Shown here in pieces: positions 25,498 to 37,990 of a stretch of DNA of 64,000 bases (position 1 is the stretch's first letter; each line of letters opens with the position of its first letter). The notes beneath the pieces were generated by a model. That model saw nothing but the letters and a program-made list of their open reading frames with translations. It was not told the DNA's origin and did no database searches. The DNA comes from Phylloscopus collybita. Lineage: Eukaryota > Chordata > Aves > Passeriformes > Phylloscopidae. The position numbers and the translations under genes were made by a program. The DNA is taken from contig JAJNNQ010000075.1 of the NCBI GenBank assembly GCA_027886175.1, positions 56,295,001 through 56,359,000 on the forward strand. The letters are read 5' to 3'.

Positions 25498-28240
25498 CTG
25501 GTGGAGGGAGGGTCTTTTTGTACTAGTATGGGCAAATACACATTGAAACAAGAAGGATCTACCAAAGAGGTAAACTCTGGACAATAGAGATAATTTAAGA
25601 GGCTCCAAGTACACCCTTAGGAAAAGAATTTGTATTCTAGGATAAGCACTACGTCATTACTGATTTTCTTCTTTTTTTAAAATATTCTTCAAAGATTTCT
25701 GGAGTTCTTGAAAGAATGACCTTATTGCAATGCCTGTGAGAAGGGCACTTTATAAACCTGTGCAAAGCTGCAAAACACTGTCCTTGCTCACATCTCTTGT
25801 AACAACTTAAGGATGTATTGATGGCAAAAAAAAACCAACAAACAAACCCTGCTAGCAGGTCAGACTCCTATCTGCTGTGATTTGTGCCTGTCATGTTGGC
25901 CAAGACTGTCTCGCTGTTGTTCCCTAATCTGTCCATATTGATTAGCTGTATCTTATATATAGATATGTCAGTCTCTGTGGGACAAAAATTAAGTTTTTAT
26001 ACTATGTTTTTGCTTAGGATATCCTGTAAAGAAGATCAATAGGTAGTATGATAATATGAATTATAGAAATCCTGTTGCTGTTTTCTGTAGTTCTGCTATG
26101 TAACCAATGTCCTGACAAATTGATCCCATTAGAAATGCTTTCATGATAAGAGATTAATTCAATTATATATGCATATGATCTTCCACAGTTATTTTGTTAT
26201 TATCTACTGTAATTTGTTTCAATTAAACAGGGTAGTTTATTACTAATACCCTGAGCAGCTCAGTTTAATGCTGAGTTTAGCCCTGTTTCAGCTGAAGGAG
26301 GGACCAGGAAACCTCAAGAGAACCTTTACACGCCAGATTATGTAATGGTTTACATTTTTCTTTTGTTTTTAAAATAATTTTTCCTTTTTTATTCCCAGTA
26401 AATGTTAGTTAGTGAGTTGCTTTATTTTCATTTTCTTGGCGAAGATGCTGCACTGGTGGTTGGATGGGTTGCTTCACATTTTTCTCTCTTTTCTGTTCAA
26501 GGGAGTGTCACAGTGGTTTAGTCTTCTGGTTTCAAGGATATAAGGCTCCCTAATACCAGATCTTCAGATTCTTTCATGGCTGACTCAGCCCTTCACTCTA
26601 TTTAGAAAAATAAACTGCAGTTTCTGTGTATGAATTTTTACAGCTGTCACATTAAAACTCCAAAGCCTTAACTGTTGGCACACTACACCCTTTTTTCACT
26701 CCATTCTGCTGCATGTGTTTTTGTATACAGAAAGTTAAGTCATAGTTAAGTCTCAGCACTGGTCCAGAAATATATGTTACTCAAAACATGTAGGAAAAAA
26801 AACAAAACCAAAAACCAACCCTCTCTTGAAAGGATAAATTTGGTAGCATGTTTTAGTAAATGGGATAAGTAAAAAAGCTAGCATATTATTGGAAATTTTA
26901 GAAGAAAGGTAAGAAGCAACAGTGACTGACCTTAAAAGAATCAACTTTTTAACAATCATTTACCAGATAAAATGTCAGAAAAGATTAAAATAAAGAACAT
27001 TGGTTCTTCTGCATAGGATTTTTTAGACTCTTAAAGTCCAAGCTTATTCTGTCTGTCAGGAGTACAACTAATGAAGGGCTTTTTTGAGGACTTTTGCTGT
27101 GATCCTTTGGCTTATAAAAGAAGAGTGAAAAAGGAATATTCTACTTGCTCCAATAGTGATCTTCAGCTATTCCTACAATGCCTTGGCTCAAGCTGCTTTG
27201 CAGCTGCTGCACAAATTTGACTTGGCATGACTATTAATGATTTGACCTTCATCACAAAGTTTACTTTGTGCTCACAAGAGCAGTGGGTAGTGATGAGGAA
27301 TATGATTTCGTTCCTAGTGGCAATTAGGTTGCTTGGTAGCCATAGTGCTACTCACAAGGGGGAAGTCTTGTCTAAGCATCAGTAAACTTTGCTCAGAACA
27401 TTTACAGCATTTATGGACTGTCATTCTCGCTTCCTCTGTGATCCTCCTTTTTTTTCTCAGCAAGAGATTTAAGTGCTCCAAACTACCACTAGACCAAAAT
27501 ATGTCTGTAATTTGTACCAGTAAATAGCAAATCTAACATGCTCCTTGTATATATTAAGGGTAGTTTTATGCAGGTGAAATAAATCTACAGTATGTAGAAC
27601 AATGACGTAGTCACCTCATGGAAGCATAATTATCCTTTAAAAGGATGTGTGTATTCTACTGAATCCCTTAGGACTATCTGCTCAGAAAGAAGAAATGAAA
27701 AACAAACCAAAACAGAATAAATAGACTGATGTTTTAGAATTGCTTGGCAATTCTAATTCTCAATACAGTAAAAAGATCTCTCAAAGTGAGAAAATGTCAC
27801 CCTGTGTTTCTGCATACCAGAAGGAAACACACAAGAAGAGGCAGAGCATCTCAGCAGAGTTACTATAAAAGATTCTGCTGCTGACATTTTGATTGTTTTC
27901 TATAATACAATGTAAAAAATACAAATTATTCCTAATGTCTGTTACTTATAGCTGATCAGCTTGCCCTGGTAGCAGCTGGACAAATGCAATCAGTTACTGT
28001 GAAGAACATTTATGAGTATTGGGCTTTAGTCCAGCTGGACACCCTCTTTTAACCTCTGTGTTATCAATGTGTGGCATTCCTGCATGAAGGAATGTTGAAA
28101 AAAATGAAAGTTTTGGTTCCTTCAAGGTGCAGAACTTACTGGTAAAGTATTTAATTCTTCTCTTTGCCTTAAAATATGTGTATGCACACACTCTTCTGTA
28201 TTTATGGCCATATCCATATCTATATTGATACAACTAGTAT

Positions 28241-28340
28241 TTGTGTGTACATATATATATATATATGTGTGTGTGTATGTACGTATGTAGGTACATAGGT
28301 GTGTCTGTATTTGTACACATTTGTGTGTATTTGTACACTT
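28241..28340 (+). repeat. Compound microsatellite (TG)n (AT)n (GT)n (TATG)n
   Basis: A (TG) run leads into (AT)8 at about 28251-28266, then (GT)6, then irregular TATGTACG and TGTATTTGTACA units to about 28340. It is likely length-polymorphic. Three overlapping minus-strand frames across it are low-complexity Tyr/Thr/His strings and not proteins. Confidence 0.85.
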
Positions 28341-29770
28341 ACCATGCAGACACATATAAAGGCTTTAGAGGTTGATGTTCTTAAACCATTTTTTATTCTG
28401 GTGTAGAGATCTATCTTGTTTTGAAAATTCTTCCATAATATTGCTCTGCTTTGAAAATAACAGTATGTGACCACATTTCAGAGCTTACGGAAAATGGATT
28501 CTGAAATACAAAGTCAGGAGAGGTGGATGGAATTTTGATCTGCTCTGTGAGAACATAAGGATGTTTCAGCTGAGAAAAATAATTTGATTTTCCTGTGCTG
28601 ATGCCTGTCTTTCAAACAAGAGGGTTTTAATGATTTCTTTTTGCTTTATGTAAGCCTGGTCCATGGTTAGAATCTGCAGTTCCTCTGCTGTATCTAATAT
28701 ATAGCTCAGTCTTTTGGTGGGCTTGGAGCCCTGTGTGAAGGTTTTCAGGATAACTTTCATAACCTCCAATATTCTGTCCTAGAGTTTATTACTCAGCCTT
28801 TCTGGAAACTGGTTTCAAATCACTTCCTGATTTTGAAAGTGTCTGTGATTATTCTTTAATTTTGAATATCTCTCTCCTGTGTTCTAATTAAACCCGTTAA
28901 TTTGATCTCTGTTTTAAAGAGGTTGTTTACATTTCCATGTTGTCTGAGTGGCACAGTGGAAGAAACACAACTACTACAGTTTATATAACTGAAAATAATA
29001 TCCTGTGGGCATTGGGGAATATCTAATGCAGATAATGCAGTATATAACTGCAGATGAGCTAGTGTAACTATTTTTTTAGTGTAGAAGGAAGGGCTTAGTT
29101 CAGATGAATTCCATTTCCTTAACTTAGATTTTTCAAGGAGAGGTCACAAATCTGAGAACAAATGTGATACATGAGGGAAAATGCCTGTTTTTCATCAACA
29201 ACTTTGGAATTATTTAACTTCTACTGCATGAGACATCAGGTACATGTGTTGTGATGACTTGCAGTAGGTCCTTGTCAGGCAGTGGGGGAATTCACTCCCA
29301 GTACACTTTTGTTCTGACTGGGGCCTCCATAGAAGCACCCTGCAGCTGATGCTGCAGTTGCTAGGATTACAGTCCAAGAAACTGGATTGCCCATCTCCTT
29401 AGAAAGCGATTATTGGATCATACCTGTTTCCTTTCCTGTTTACATGCTTCCCCACTGTGCTTTGTCACGGTCTTTGCCTCTCCTGAGCCTGGTTCTCAGC
29501 TCCAGCCATGCCAGCCCTACAGGTGGTACTGCTCCTCCATGGAGTGGCACATCTGCCAGCAGCTCCTACTGAGCCACAGAGGCTTCCCTCCATCAGGATT
29601 TTTAAAAGTTTTACTTAAGGTTCCAAAGGAAGTACATAGTGAGAGAAAAAATAGGGAAATGTTCTGAGGAGGGAGGTACAGATGCTTGGACAAGGAAGGA
29701 TGTGGTGGAGGCCACGTTGGGGTTGGAACTTGAAACGTGCCAGATATTCTGGGCGGTACCTTTTCATTTT

Positions 29771-29786
29771 AACAACAACAACAACA
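29771..29786 (+). repeat. (AAC)5 microsatellite
   Basis: Five AAC units lie between ATTTT and AAAAATC. No function is implied. Confidence 0.85.
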
Positions 29787-31217
29787 AAAATCTGCATTAT
29801 TGATAAATGATTTCTAGTAATCTGTTAGCCAGTTTATATGTTTGAGAGATAATGTGGGCCCCTCCTCACACCAAAAACACCCATGTCCTGAAACCAAAAC
29901 ATGCCCCCTCTTCCCCCACCTCCAAAAGAAAAAGCTACAGATTTGCAAAGATGGAAAGGAGACGACTCCACCTTCTGTGGCATACTTTTCTGACAAGTAC
30001 ATTTTTTTGTGCTTGCTGTTTTCAAAACTTTTCCTGATATTTTATTGCATGTTTGAATTACAAGACCAAATGAAATGGAGGAGGAGTCCTCTCAGAAGGT
30101 TTTCTAGACCAGCTCTTTCCTTAAATAAGCATGTATGTACCACACATCATGGTTGAGATCCAGAGCAAGATATTCTAGACCTTGAAATGTCTCCCTCTCC
30201 ACCTCTGGTACTTCCAAGTACCAAAGACTCCTTCAGTTTTCCCTTAACACTTGCACTTTTACCTGCCTGACAACAGTTTTCAGGAGTGCTTTCTGCTGAA
30301 AGACTGCAAAAGGGTAGTGAGAAAGAAAATCTGATGTAAAAACTGAAATCTATCATAAACATATCTACAATGTCATAACTGTATATCAAATATTACTGCA
30401 TGAAGAGAATACATCTGCCTCACACATTGGAAAATTGGTTCTGAGGCCATGGTAGCCAAAGTTGTGACTTATGTGCCTATCCTTAGTAACTGAACATATT
30501 TACAATGCTCATTTCAAACACAGAACATTAGCAAGAGATGGGTCATGAATGTTTCTATACCAAGATACTACAATAGAATAATTTAACCCGTGAAAAAAAG
30601 AGAAAAAATAAAATGCAACTTTGAAAGCCAATCTGCTGAATAATTTCATAAGATGACAAAAAAGATAGTTCCATTTTTTTCCTTTTCACTGCTAAACAAA
30701 TTATAGTTGTATCTGGTTTTTTTTTTCTTTTTTTTTTCCCTTCCAGTGAAATGAAAGTTTGTGGTTTTAAACAACTTAGGTATCATAGCAACTTGATCTG
30801 AACTTGTTGTTTCTTGTTAATGATTTGGTGGATTCCAGTATATGAGCTCTATAGAGTTGTTCTAATGAACAACTATTTTTCTATGACAGATTAATTAATC
30901 CAAATTAATTGGGAAATTTTTTCTATTAAATAAAATTTAAGGAATAGAGACTTAGTTGTCTGCAGTGAGTAAACAATATAAGTATCTTTCTGTATTACAT
31001 AATGTTTTCCCCTCTTAAAAAGAATAAAATTTTGAAAATAGAAAATACCAAGGAAATAGGACTCTTTTTTTTCCTCATATGCATAAGCTTCTAGGTCTTT
31101 TAGGATGTAATTAGACTATACAGATCACTTGACCCCTGATATTTTTCAGTGACAGTTTTTCTTGCAATCAGAATGTGAAAGATCTAATTTTAATGAGTTT
31201 GTATTTGTAAAAGTCTG

Positions 31218-31233
31218 CACACACACACACACA
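31218..31233 (+). repeat. (CA)8 microsatellite
   Basis: Eight CA units are followed by an A-run. This is a simple repeat. Confidence 0.85.
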
Positions 31234-32504
31234 AAAAATCTCCAACTGTCACAACAGCCAGTAATTGGCAGAGAAATGCTTTGATAAAAATGGGAAGACA
31301 TCCCTGCTGGTTCAAGACAGGTGGACATCAACTTGAATCCAATTTACATCTTAAAATGTGCAATAGAAAGGATTTGCATTACATTGCCTAGATGAAAGGG
31401 AACTCTCAGTCTGAGAGCCTCATTTGCTTTCCCCTCTTCCTTTTCTTTTCTTGCCCAAACACTCAAACTCTCTGTAGAGAAGTTTTAATGAAGATAGCTT
31501 GTTCAGCTCCTCTTTGAGGCAGCTATTTACTCGACTAAGGCTCAAATCTGAACTCATGCTGGGCTAAAAAAGAAACCCCAAACTGATAATTGGGCAAACC
31601 TAAAATTGGATAACCTGCTTTAACCTCTGCTGGAATCAAATGAGCCCATCTTCTATATCAAGTTATTTTTATTTGGTTGCCTGGTCAAGGTCCCTTGCAA
31701 CACTTAACTGGCATCTAGCAAGAGATCTGCAGTGGAATGTGCCTGGTCTGAAAGGTACAAGGAATGGCTCTTGACGGACAAATTTGGACTATCTGAGTGA
31801 TCCTAGCTGCATGTTTAGGTGTATGACCCATATTTAAATTGTTACTTCAGATACAAACTTCTATTCTGTCCTAAAGTTTTTGAACTAAAAGTCCAGCACT
31901 GTATTAAGTGAGGGAAAAGTTGATTTTTTCTTTTCCAGAATGGATGCTGAAGAAAGGCAGGTAGGGAGTGGGTGGGTAGTCTGAATTTTGGTTCCCATGC
32001 AGTTCTTCTCCATTTGTTTGTGTCAGGACTTATGGAAAATAAAAGCTTGATTACAAAGCTTATAATATTTTTTGTGTATATCATCAGATACAAATTCCAA
32101 TCTTGCAATCAGCAGTGTAAAGTCTGTAAAGACTACTCCAAATTTATATATGCACCTCACACTGACATTTCACTTTTTGATAAATATTTGATTCTGAGTT
32201 GCCTTTCCTTTTTTTTAAATAACCTTTCCATTACAGATAAGACTCTCTGTCTCTTTGAAAAGGCAGAGCAATGTCACCAATGTAAACATGGTCCATATTT
32301 TTCCAATGTAACTCTCCCTCTTCCATGAAGCATGCAATTTTCTGTTTTGTGGAGTTCCTTTAAAGTGTGTCTAGTAATCTGTATTACTGCATGTTTTACC
32401 TAATTTTGGGTAACTTTTATCTAACTTCAACATGCATATGAAATGGAGAATTGAAATGAATGGAGATACTGAGTACTTTGGTATGAAATACTCAGCCACT
32501 GAGG

Positions 32505-32625
32505 TATCTTAAGTGGCATTGGCTCTATTGGACATGGGGGAAGCTTCTGGAACTTCTCACAGAAGACACCTCTCACAGTCTCTCATAGAGCAAAATCTTG
32601 CCATGCAAACCCACTGACCTTGTAC
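32505..32625. mobile_element. Fragment of an avian LTR end
   Basis: GGCATTGGCTCTATTGGACA, GGGGGAAGCTTCTGGAACTT and CTCACAGAAGACACC, then AAAATCTTGCCATGCAAACCC, follow block by block the terminal part of a bird LTR family as recalled. Its pattern is GGCATTGGCTCTATCGGACA, GGGGAAGCTTCTGG and TCACAGAAGCCACCCC, then ACCTTGCCACGCAAACCC. Only about 120 bp are present, so it is an isolated remnant. Orientation and subfamily were not assigned. Confidence 0.6.
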
Positions 32626-33554
32626 TTGAAGAGTTCAGTTGCACTTCCTATATGTTCTTTCACTGTGTTTGCATAATTATTTGTGTGAACACAAGTAGGG
32701 AAACATTAAAGACTAAGAAAAACAACATTACATCGTGTTGGTAATGCTTTTTATTTTGTTTAGTCCTTAAAATTTACCTGTGAGTGTTAGACTAACAGGC
32801 TATACCTTTCTGTATTGGCTAGAAGTGTAGACCACTAAGAAAAGTAACAAACTGAAAACATTTTCTGGTCCCTTTGTTGTGCCTCTGCATGGTAATATGT
32901 CTATGTCTGCAGGACTCCCTGCTCTGGAATATAATCTCTGGTTTCTTTTGGAGTCTGAACTGAAAAAAAGGAGGGAAAGAAAAGGCCTACTGCTGTCATT
33001 TCTGATATTATAAGGTTAGAGGCTACAACCTTGGGAGATTTTACACTAAATTTGATTTTTATTGTTTCTTGAAATAGGACCTGTTTTCTGACAGTCAATA
33101 AAACTGCAGGTGATACTGCTCTTATAATAGATGTGAATGGACTACTACTGTTTGCTATAGCAGTTTAACTGCAGGGCAAGCTTATAAGGGTTTTTTTATT
33201 TTTTTAAGAAAAAATACACAATCTTTTTTTAGCCACAGGACTATTTCTTTATTTTCATCAAGTTCTCTGGTAATATTGGTGTATACCCACCTGAATAGGT
33301 CTCATATAAGCAAAAAGTTTTCTGCTTCTGAAGTCCAAAAGAAACTGAAAATTGAAAATCAGTATTGGTGGGCGAAAATGAAAGTGGCTTTAACAAAGTT
33401 TGTAAACAGGTAATCCCAAGATTTAAAATCATTTATCAAGACGAGTATTACATAGTAGCAGCAATGTGGAAATCAACTTCATTTCTTGGTGCTTTCTTTT
33501 AAGTCATGTTTTCTAGTTCTGAAAATCTGAAATACTTGTATGTGGTGTTTATAC
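32626..33554. other. Non-genic AT-rich sequence
   Basis: Nothing recognisable was found between the LTR remnant and the CR1 cluster. T-rich runs occur at 33189-33206 and near 33224-33230. Confidence 0.55.
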
Positions 33555-34565
33555 TTTGAATCACAGCACCACTGAGGTTGGAAGGAAGGTCTAGCCAAGT
33601 GCTCCTGCTAAAAGCAGGATTTCCTAGAGCTAATTGCTAAGGTCTGTGACTGGCTGTATTTTGAATATCTCCAAGCATGGAGACTCCACATTTTCTCTGA
33701 CAAACCTATATTCCAAAGCAGTCGTGGTGAAAAAGACTTTTCTTACATTTAAATGGAATTTCCTCTCTGAATTAGTGTCCAGTGGTATTTTTCCTGTCAC
33801 TGAGCGTTAGCAAGAAGAGTCTGACTTCTTCTTGTCCATCGTGAGTGCATATATATATATTTGTGATAAGAATATATAAACATATATATTATAGAATATA
33901 TAAATAGATATATGTACATATATATATGTGGATAAGAATGATGGAGACTTACCTTAGTCATTTCTGTAGCCCTTTACTAAGCTCTCTCCAGTATTTCCAT
34001 GCCTCTTCTGTACTGAGAAGCCCAATATTTCATCCACCTTTCCTGATGTGGGCTCATCAGTGCCTTCCCTGTGGGAAAGGCTTTTCCTATCTGACCCAAT
34101 GCCATTTCTAGTCTCCTTTGCAGAGGAGGCATTGCTTGCTCATGGTGAGCCTGTGGTCAGGAAGGACCCAGTAGCAGCTCCCTGTGAAGCTCCTTTGCCA
34201 AGTCCCAAATATCCTGTGCATGAGGCTTCTCCTACTCAAGTGCAGGATTTGGTGTTTGTTGAACATGAATTTCCTGTCATCCCATTTCGCCACCTTGTTG
34301 AGGTCTCTCCGAACAGCAAGATGACTCTGGCGTATCAGCCACTCCTCTTGGCTGAATATCATCTGTGCTGTTCCATCATCCAAGTCATTAATGAAGCAGC
34401 TACACAGGATTGACCCACCAGCAGTCCTTGGAGCATGCAACGGGTAAGTGGTCCCCAGCTGGATTTTGTGTTTCTGATCCCAACCCATAGAGCTCAAAAA
34501 CTCAGACAGTTTTCAATCTCTCTCATTGCCCACTATCTAATCTCTACCTCCTGTCAGACTTGCTA
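33555..34565 (-). mobile_element. CR1 LINE copy A (minus strand), split by a microsatellite
   Basis: The antisense CR1 3' region runs left to right. Its blocks are 'GAGGTTGGAAGGAAGGTCTA' (33574), 'TTTTGAATATCTCCAAGCAT' (33660), 'GCATGGAGACTCCACA' (33675) and 'CTGTCACTGAGCG'. After the AT-rich insert come 'CTCTCTCCAGTATTTCCATG' (about 33980) and 'GATGTGGGCTCATCAGTGCC', then reverse-transcriptase-region blocks including 'AAGTCATTAATGAAGC' (34382) and 'CCCCAGCTGGATTTTGTG' (34452). The 121-codon plus frame and the 129-codon minus frame in it belong to this element. Confidence 0.82.
33847..33935 (+). repeat. AT-rich microsatellite inside CR1 copy A
   Basis: (AT)n, (TATA) and ATATG units fill 33847-33930. 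They are flanked by near-copies GTGATAAGAAT (about 33862) and GTGGATAAGAATG (about 33928). CR1 normally carries a GTATTTATA-CATTGATGAGAT-like segment here, so the microsatellite seems to have grown out of CR1's own AT-rich motif. Confidence 0.75.
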
Positions 34566-35200
34566 GCCCTAATGCAGCTCTTCATGATTATTACTAAGGC
34601 TGCACTCTGCCCCATTGTTTAGGTCATTAATTGAACAGGATTGGAGGCAGTACCAGCCCCTGGGATACACCGGTAGTTATTGCCCTCCAACTGGAGTTTG
34701 TGTTACAGGTCACCAGCCACCCCCGCTCTGAGCCTGTCCATTCAGTTGGTTTGCCATTTGACAGACTCATCAGTCTGTCTCTGAGAATTTTATTGGTGAA
34801 AATGCAAAAAGCTTTCTAAAATCAAAATACTCAGTATCCTCTGCTCTCTCCTCATTTGCTAAGTCAATCATTTCACTGTAGAAGGTGATCAGTAGATTGG
34901 TCAAGTAACATTTTCCGATGATGGTACCTTAAAAACTACTCTTGATGAGCTTCTTGTTAATTTGGCTTACAGTGTTACTTATTTCATCAGGTTCAAAGGC
35001 TCAGGGTTCTCTGGGTCTATTTTACTGTCCTTCTTGAAGATAGGAGCGTCATTTTCTTTCTTCCTATCCTTAGACACCTTTCTCAGTCACAATGATTGTT
35101 CAAAGATCACCAAGTAGTCTTGCAATGGCAACATTTCCATGTCCTCTGTTAGGAGTCTGTGATCTTCAAGCAATCTAAAACCAAAGTCTATCCTCTGAAG
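34566..35200 (-). mobile_element. CR1 LINE copy B (minus strand), second partly overlapping copy
   Basis: The 'CATTAATGAA' block of copy A (34382) recurs as GGTCATTAATTGAACAGGAT (34622), followed by 'CAGCCCCTGGGATACACC' and 'TTACAGGTCACCAGCC'. Upstream reverse-transcriptase blocks follow: 'CATTTTCCGATGATGG' (about 34911), 'GTCCTTCTTGAAGATAGGAG' (about 35028) and 'AGTAGTCTTGCAATGGCAAC' (about 35114). The repeated homologous segment shows two CR1 copies in the same orientation, not one long copy. Confidence 0.7.
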
Positions 35201-37844
35201 TCTTGGAAAATTTTCTGGTATCTAATTCTATAGAATAGAATATAGATATTCTATTATCTATAGATATAGTGTGTGTTTAGTGAGTGTTAGTATACCAGTG
35301 ACAAAATAATTCACTCCACTTTTTTAGTTTAAGAGAGTTTAAGTACAGATATACTAAATGGTCAGCATATTTTTGAAACTCTGCATCAACACAAATGTTT
35401 TGCCTGGATTAAGGATAGGCAAGAGTAAAGAAACTAGCTGTAAGTATTTACTTAATGGTGTTGCTATATCAAGTATTTTAGCAATTTTAATTAATGTCTT
35501 CCTATGTCTTACATTTTTTGTAAAGTTCTGATCATAAATATTTGCCCTGTAGATGTCTCCTTTTTTTCTCCCCTCAAGTATTGATCTATACTTATTTTTG
35601 AAATGCAGGTTTATAAAATGGAATGGTTACTGGTAGAATGGGAATCATTAGAGAGAAGAAATAAAGAAAAAAATAAGAAAAGATGAAAGACATGAAGTGT
35701 GTGAAAGAATCAGATTTTGGAGTTTGAGATCAGAAAGCTCAGTAAAGCATGTAAATACCAGTAAATGTCAGCTGGCATTGACTTATATTTGGGAATCTCA
35801 AATGATGAGCTCATCATCACAAAAGTTTAATACCTCTCTGGTGGTTTGGTCATCACTTGCAGCTTTCTGAAGTTTTACCCCTTTTATCCTTCCTTTATTT
35901 TCTTTTTTGTAGACTTTTTGTTCATCGTGTTGGGATATTATGATATCTTAACTCTGGGTCTGAAACTGCAACTACAGCATTACTCTGCCTGCAACCTGCC
36001 CTGGTTTGTATCCCCCTTAACACATCTTTCCCTCTCTGATAATTATAGAGAAAAAGCAACTCTGTAATCCCTCTACCCTTGATGTATCATTTCTTTATCA
36101 AACTCAGTAACTTCTTGTGGTGTTGATCTGGCAATCACGTCTTGAAAATTCTCTTTATTCTGTTTTCTGCTGCTATGTGTTTGCCATGTTTGAATAGAAC
36201 AGGCCCTCTGGCTGGTGAGAAGCTGCCAATTAAACTTGTGAGACTGATCCACTGTTTTATTACTATTTCTTTCAGAAGTTTTTCAGTGTCTTTGATGCTA
36301 CTCATGCATTTGCATTAAAAGCTGTGAGTGATTTATTTTAATAAAATCCAATTATCTTCTTTAGTTCCTTGTGAAAAATTAAAGGCTATTTCTAGTTTAT
36401 TTGTGAATATAAGCACATGCAAGGAAACACACCAGTTACTAATGGAAATGTGGCATTAATAGTTCCAACAGCAGCAATGAGGGTTAATGAACGAATAATG
36501 CTGTGCAGACTTAATTTCAGTAACTTGTACAGAACTATTTGGGTTCAAGGAGGAAAACCAGCTGCTTTCAAGGAGTTATGTTAGGATAATGCTAGAATAT
36601 CATGTTTCTCACAGAGTTCATTATCCCCACACAGTTCTTGAGATGTGTACATATGTGAAAAGAAATGATATTTCCAGGAGGTGGCTTCTTCTGCTTTCCA
36701 GGGTGATTTTTTTGAGCCTGATCTCTTAAAACTTTGGTTTTTTTTCCGTAGTTTCATAAGGAAAAAAAAAAAAAAAAAAAAGGAGCTTCAATCTCCTGAA
36801 CTGTTAAATCATCATGGTCTCAGGCATGTATTTTCAAAGCAAGAGTCCTCTTTTCCAGCAAATCCTTGATTTTCCTATACTTTTAACAGCAGGAGGCTAT
36901 GCTTCCACAAATATCAGCTTTTCTTTATCTGAAATATAGGGCTGGCTCCTTGGTACTGCTGAAGTTTTCCTATTGGTACAAAGAGAAAGGAAGGTGTGAG
37001 CATCTCTCTGGTATCTTTAATTTGGACAGGTGTGGACTTGAATTAATTTATAAAATTAACTGCACCAGCCAATCACACATCCAGGTTGGTTGTGCTGTCT
37101 ATGAATTATAGTAAACTAGTTGGCTTTATTGCCAAAAAGAGGCTGGTAATAAGCAGCAGTGAGATTACACCAGTTTTGTTTGGGACATTTTGAAGCTGTG
37201 GTCATTTAGTCATTGTCACATATCCCACCTGAGACCCATTTGTGTTCCCATTTGAGCACAGCAGCTGTAAGCTGAGAAACCCATCAGGGCTGAAGTACAA
37301 ATATATGTGTAACATCAATCTGTTGTCTCAGTGGTATTGATCACAATACTGCCCTTCCTCCAAACCTCTGCTCTTGCAGTGAGCCTCAGCATTTTTCCAC
37401 TGTCTCCTTTCTCCTGATGCCAACACAAGACCTGTAACTTATTTGTGCAATAAGTCTCTATTCTTATTTCAAGATATCAGTAAAGCCTTGAAATGAAAAA
37501 GATACTTAATGATTATCACTCAGGAAGTGCACTAGTGATGGGCTCAGGAATGGCCTTCAGCGTCACAGGACATAAGAGGTGTAAGGAAAGAGACCTCAAT
37601 TAAACATTTACTGGGAACCTTATCCACAAGACTTATTGTAATAATTTTGATTGACTGATTTCTAATCTGTTAAAACAATAAATTACAAAAGAAAAAGCCT
37701 CAAATACAATCCAGTAGAAAGCATCAAACCCCAGAAAATATTGAATTTCATTTCATATCTGGGCAAGATGATACAGTTCTTCTTTGTCAGATTCATGATG
37801 GGATTGGTCCACATTGTTGTCGTTCCATCAGGTTACTGTATATA
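35201..37844. other. Non-genic AT-rich sequence
   Basis: No gene was supported. An AT-rich run of TAGA/TATA units lies at 35222-35275 and an A20 run at 36762-36781. The remaining sequence is unremarkable. Confidence 0.55.
36762..36781 (+). repeat. Homopolymer A20
   Basis: A run of about twenty A residues follows CATAAGG. No target-site duplication or poly(A) signal shows that it is a retrocopy tail. Confidence 0.9.
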
Positions 37845-37990
37845 GAATCATAGTATGGCTAATTGGAAGTGATCTCTAAAGCTCATCTAGTCAAACTCCC
37901 CCTGCAGTAAGAAGGGACATCTTCAATTTGATCAGGATGATTACAGCATCTCTCCAACCTGACCTTAAACTTGACCTTATCTGTCTCATT
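37845..37990 (-). mobile_element. CR1 LINE 3' end fragment (minus strand)
   Basis: TAGAATCATAGTATGGCTAA and TTGGAAGTGATCTCTAAAGC, then CTCATCTAGTCAAACTCCCC, match the antisense CR1 3' end closely. 'GAAGGGACATCTTCAATTTG' and 'CCAACCTGACCTT' follow. About 145 bp remain, so the copy is strongly 5'-truncated. Confidence 0.85.

Larger units (their letters stand above)
24926..32504. other. Non-genic AT-rich sequence, about 7.6 kb
   Basis: No gene or dispersed repeat was identified. Microsatellites occur at 28241-28340 (AT, GT and TATG), 29771-29786 (AAC) and 31218-31233 (CA), with T-rich runs at 30715-30738. A moderately GC-richer patch at 29260-29620 has no recognisable content. One short exon-like segment on the minus strand (25461-25497) is listed separately. 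Confidence 0.5.

Noticed and set aside
34048..34497. 121-codon plus frame and 129-codon minus frame
   Set aside because: They lie in CR1 copy A and are fragments of a decayed element.
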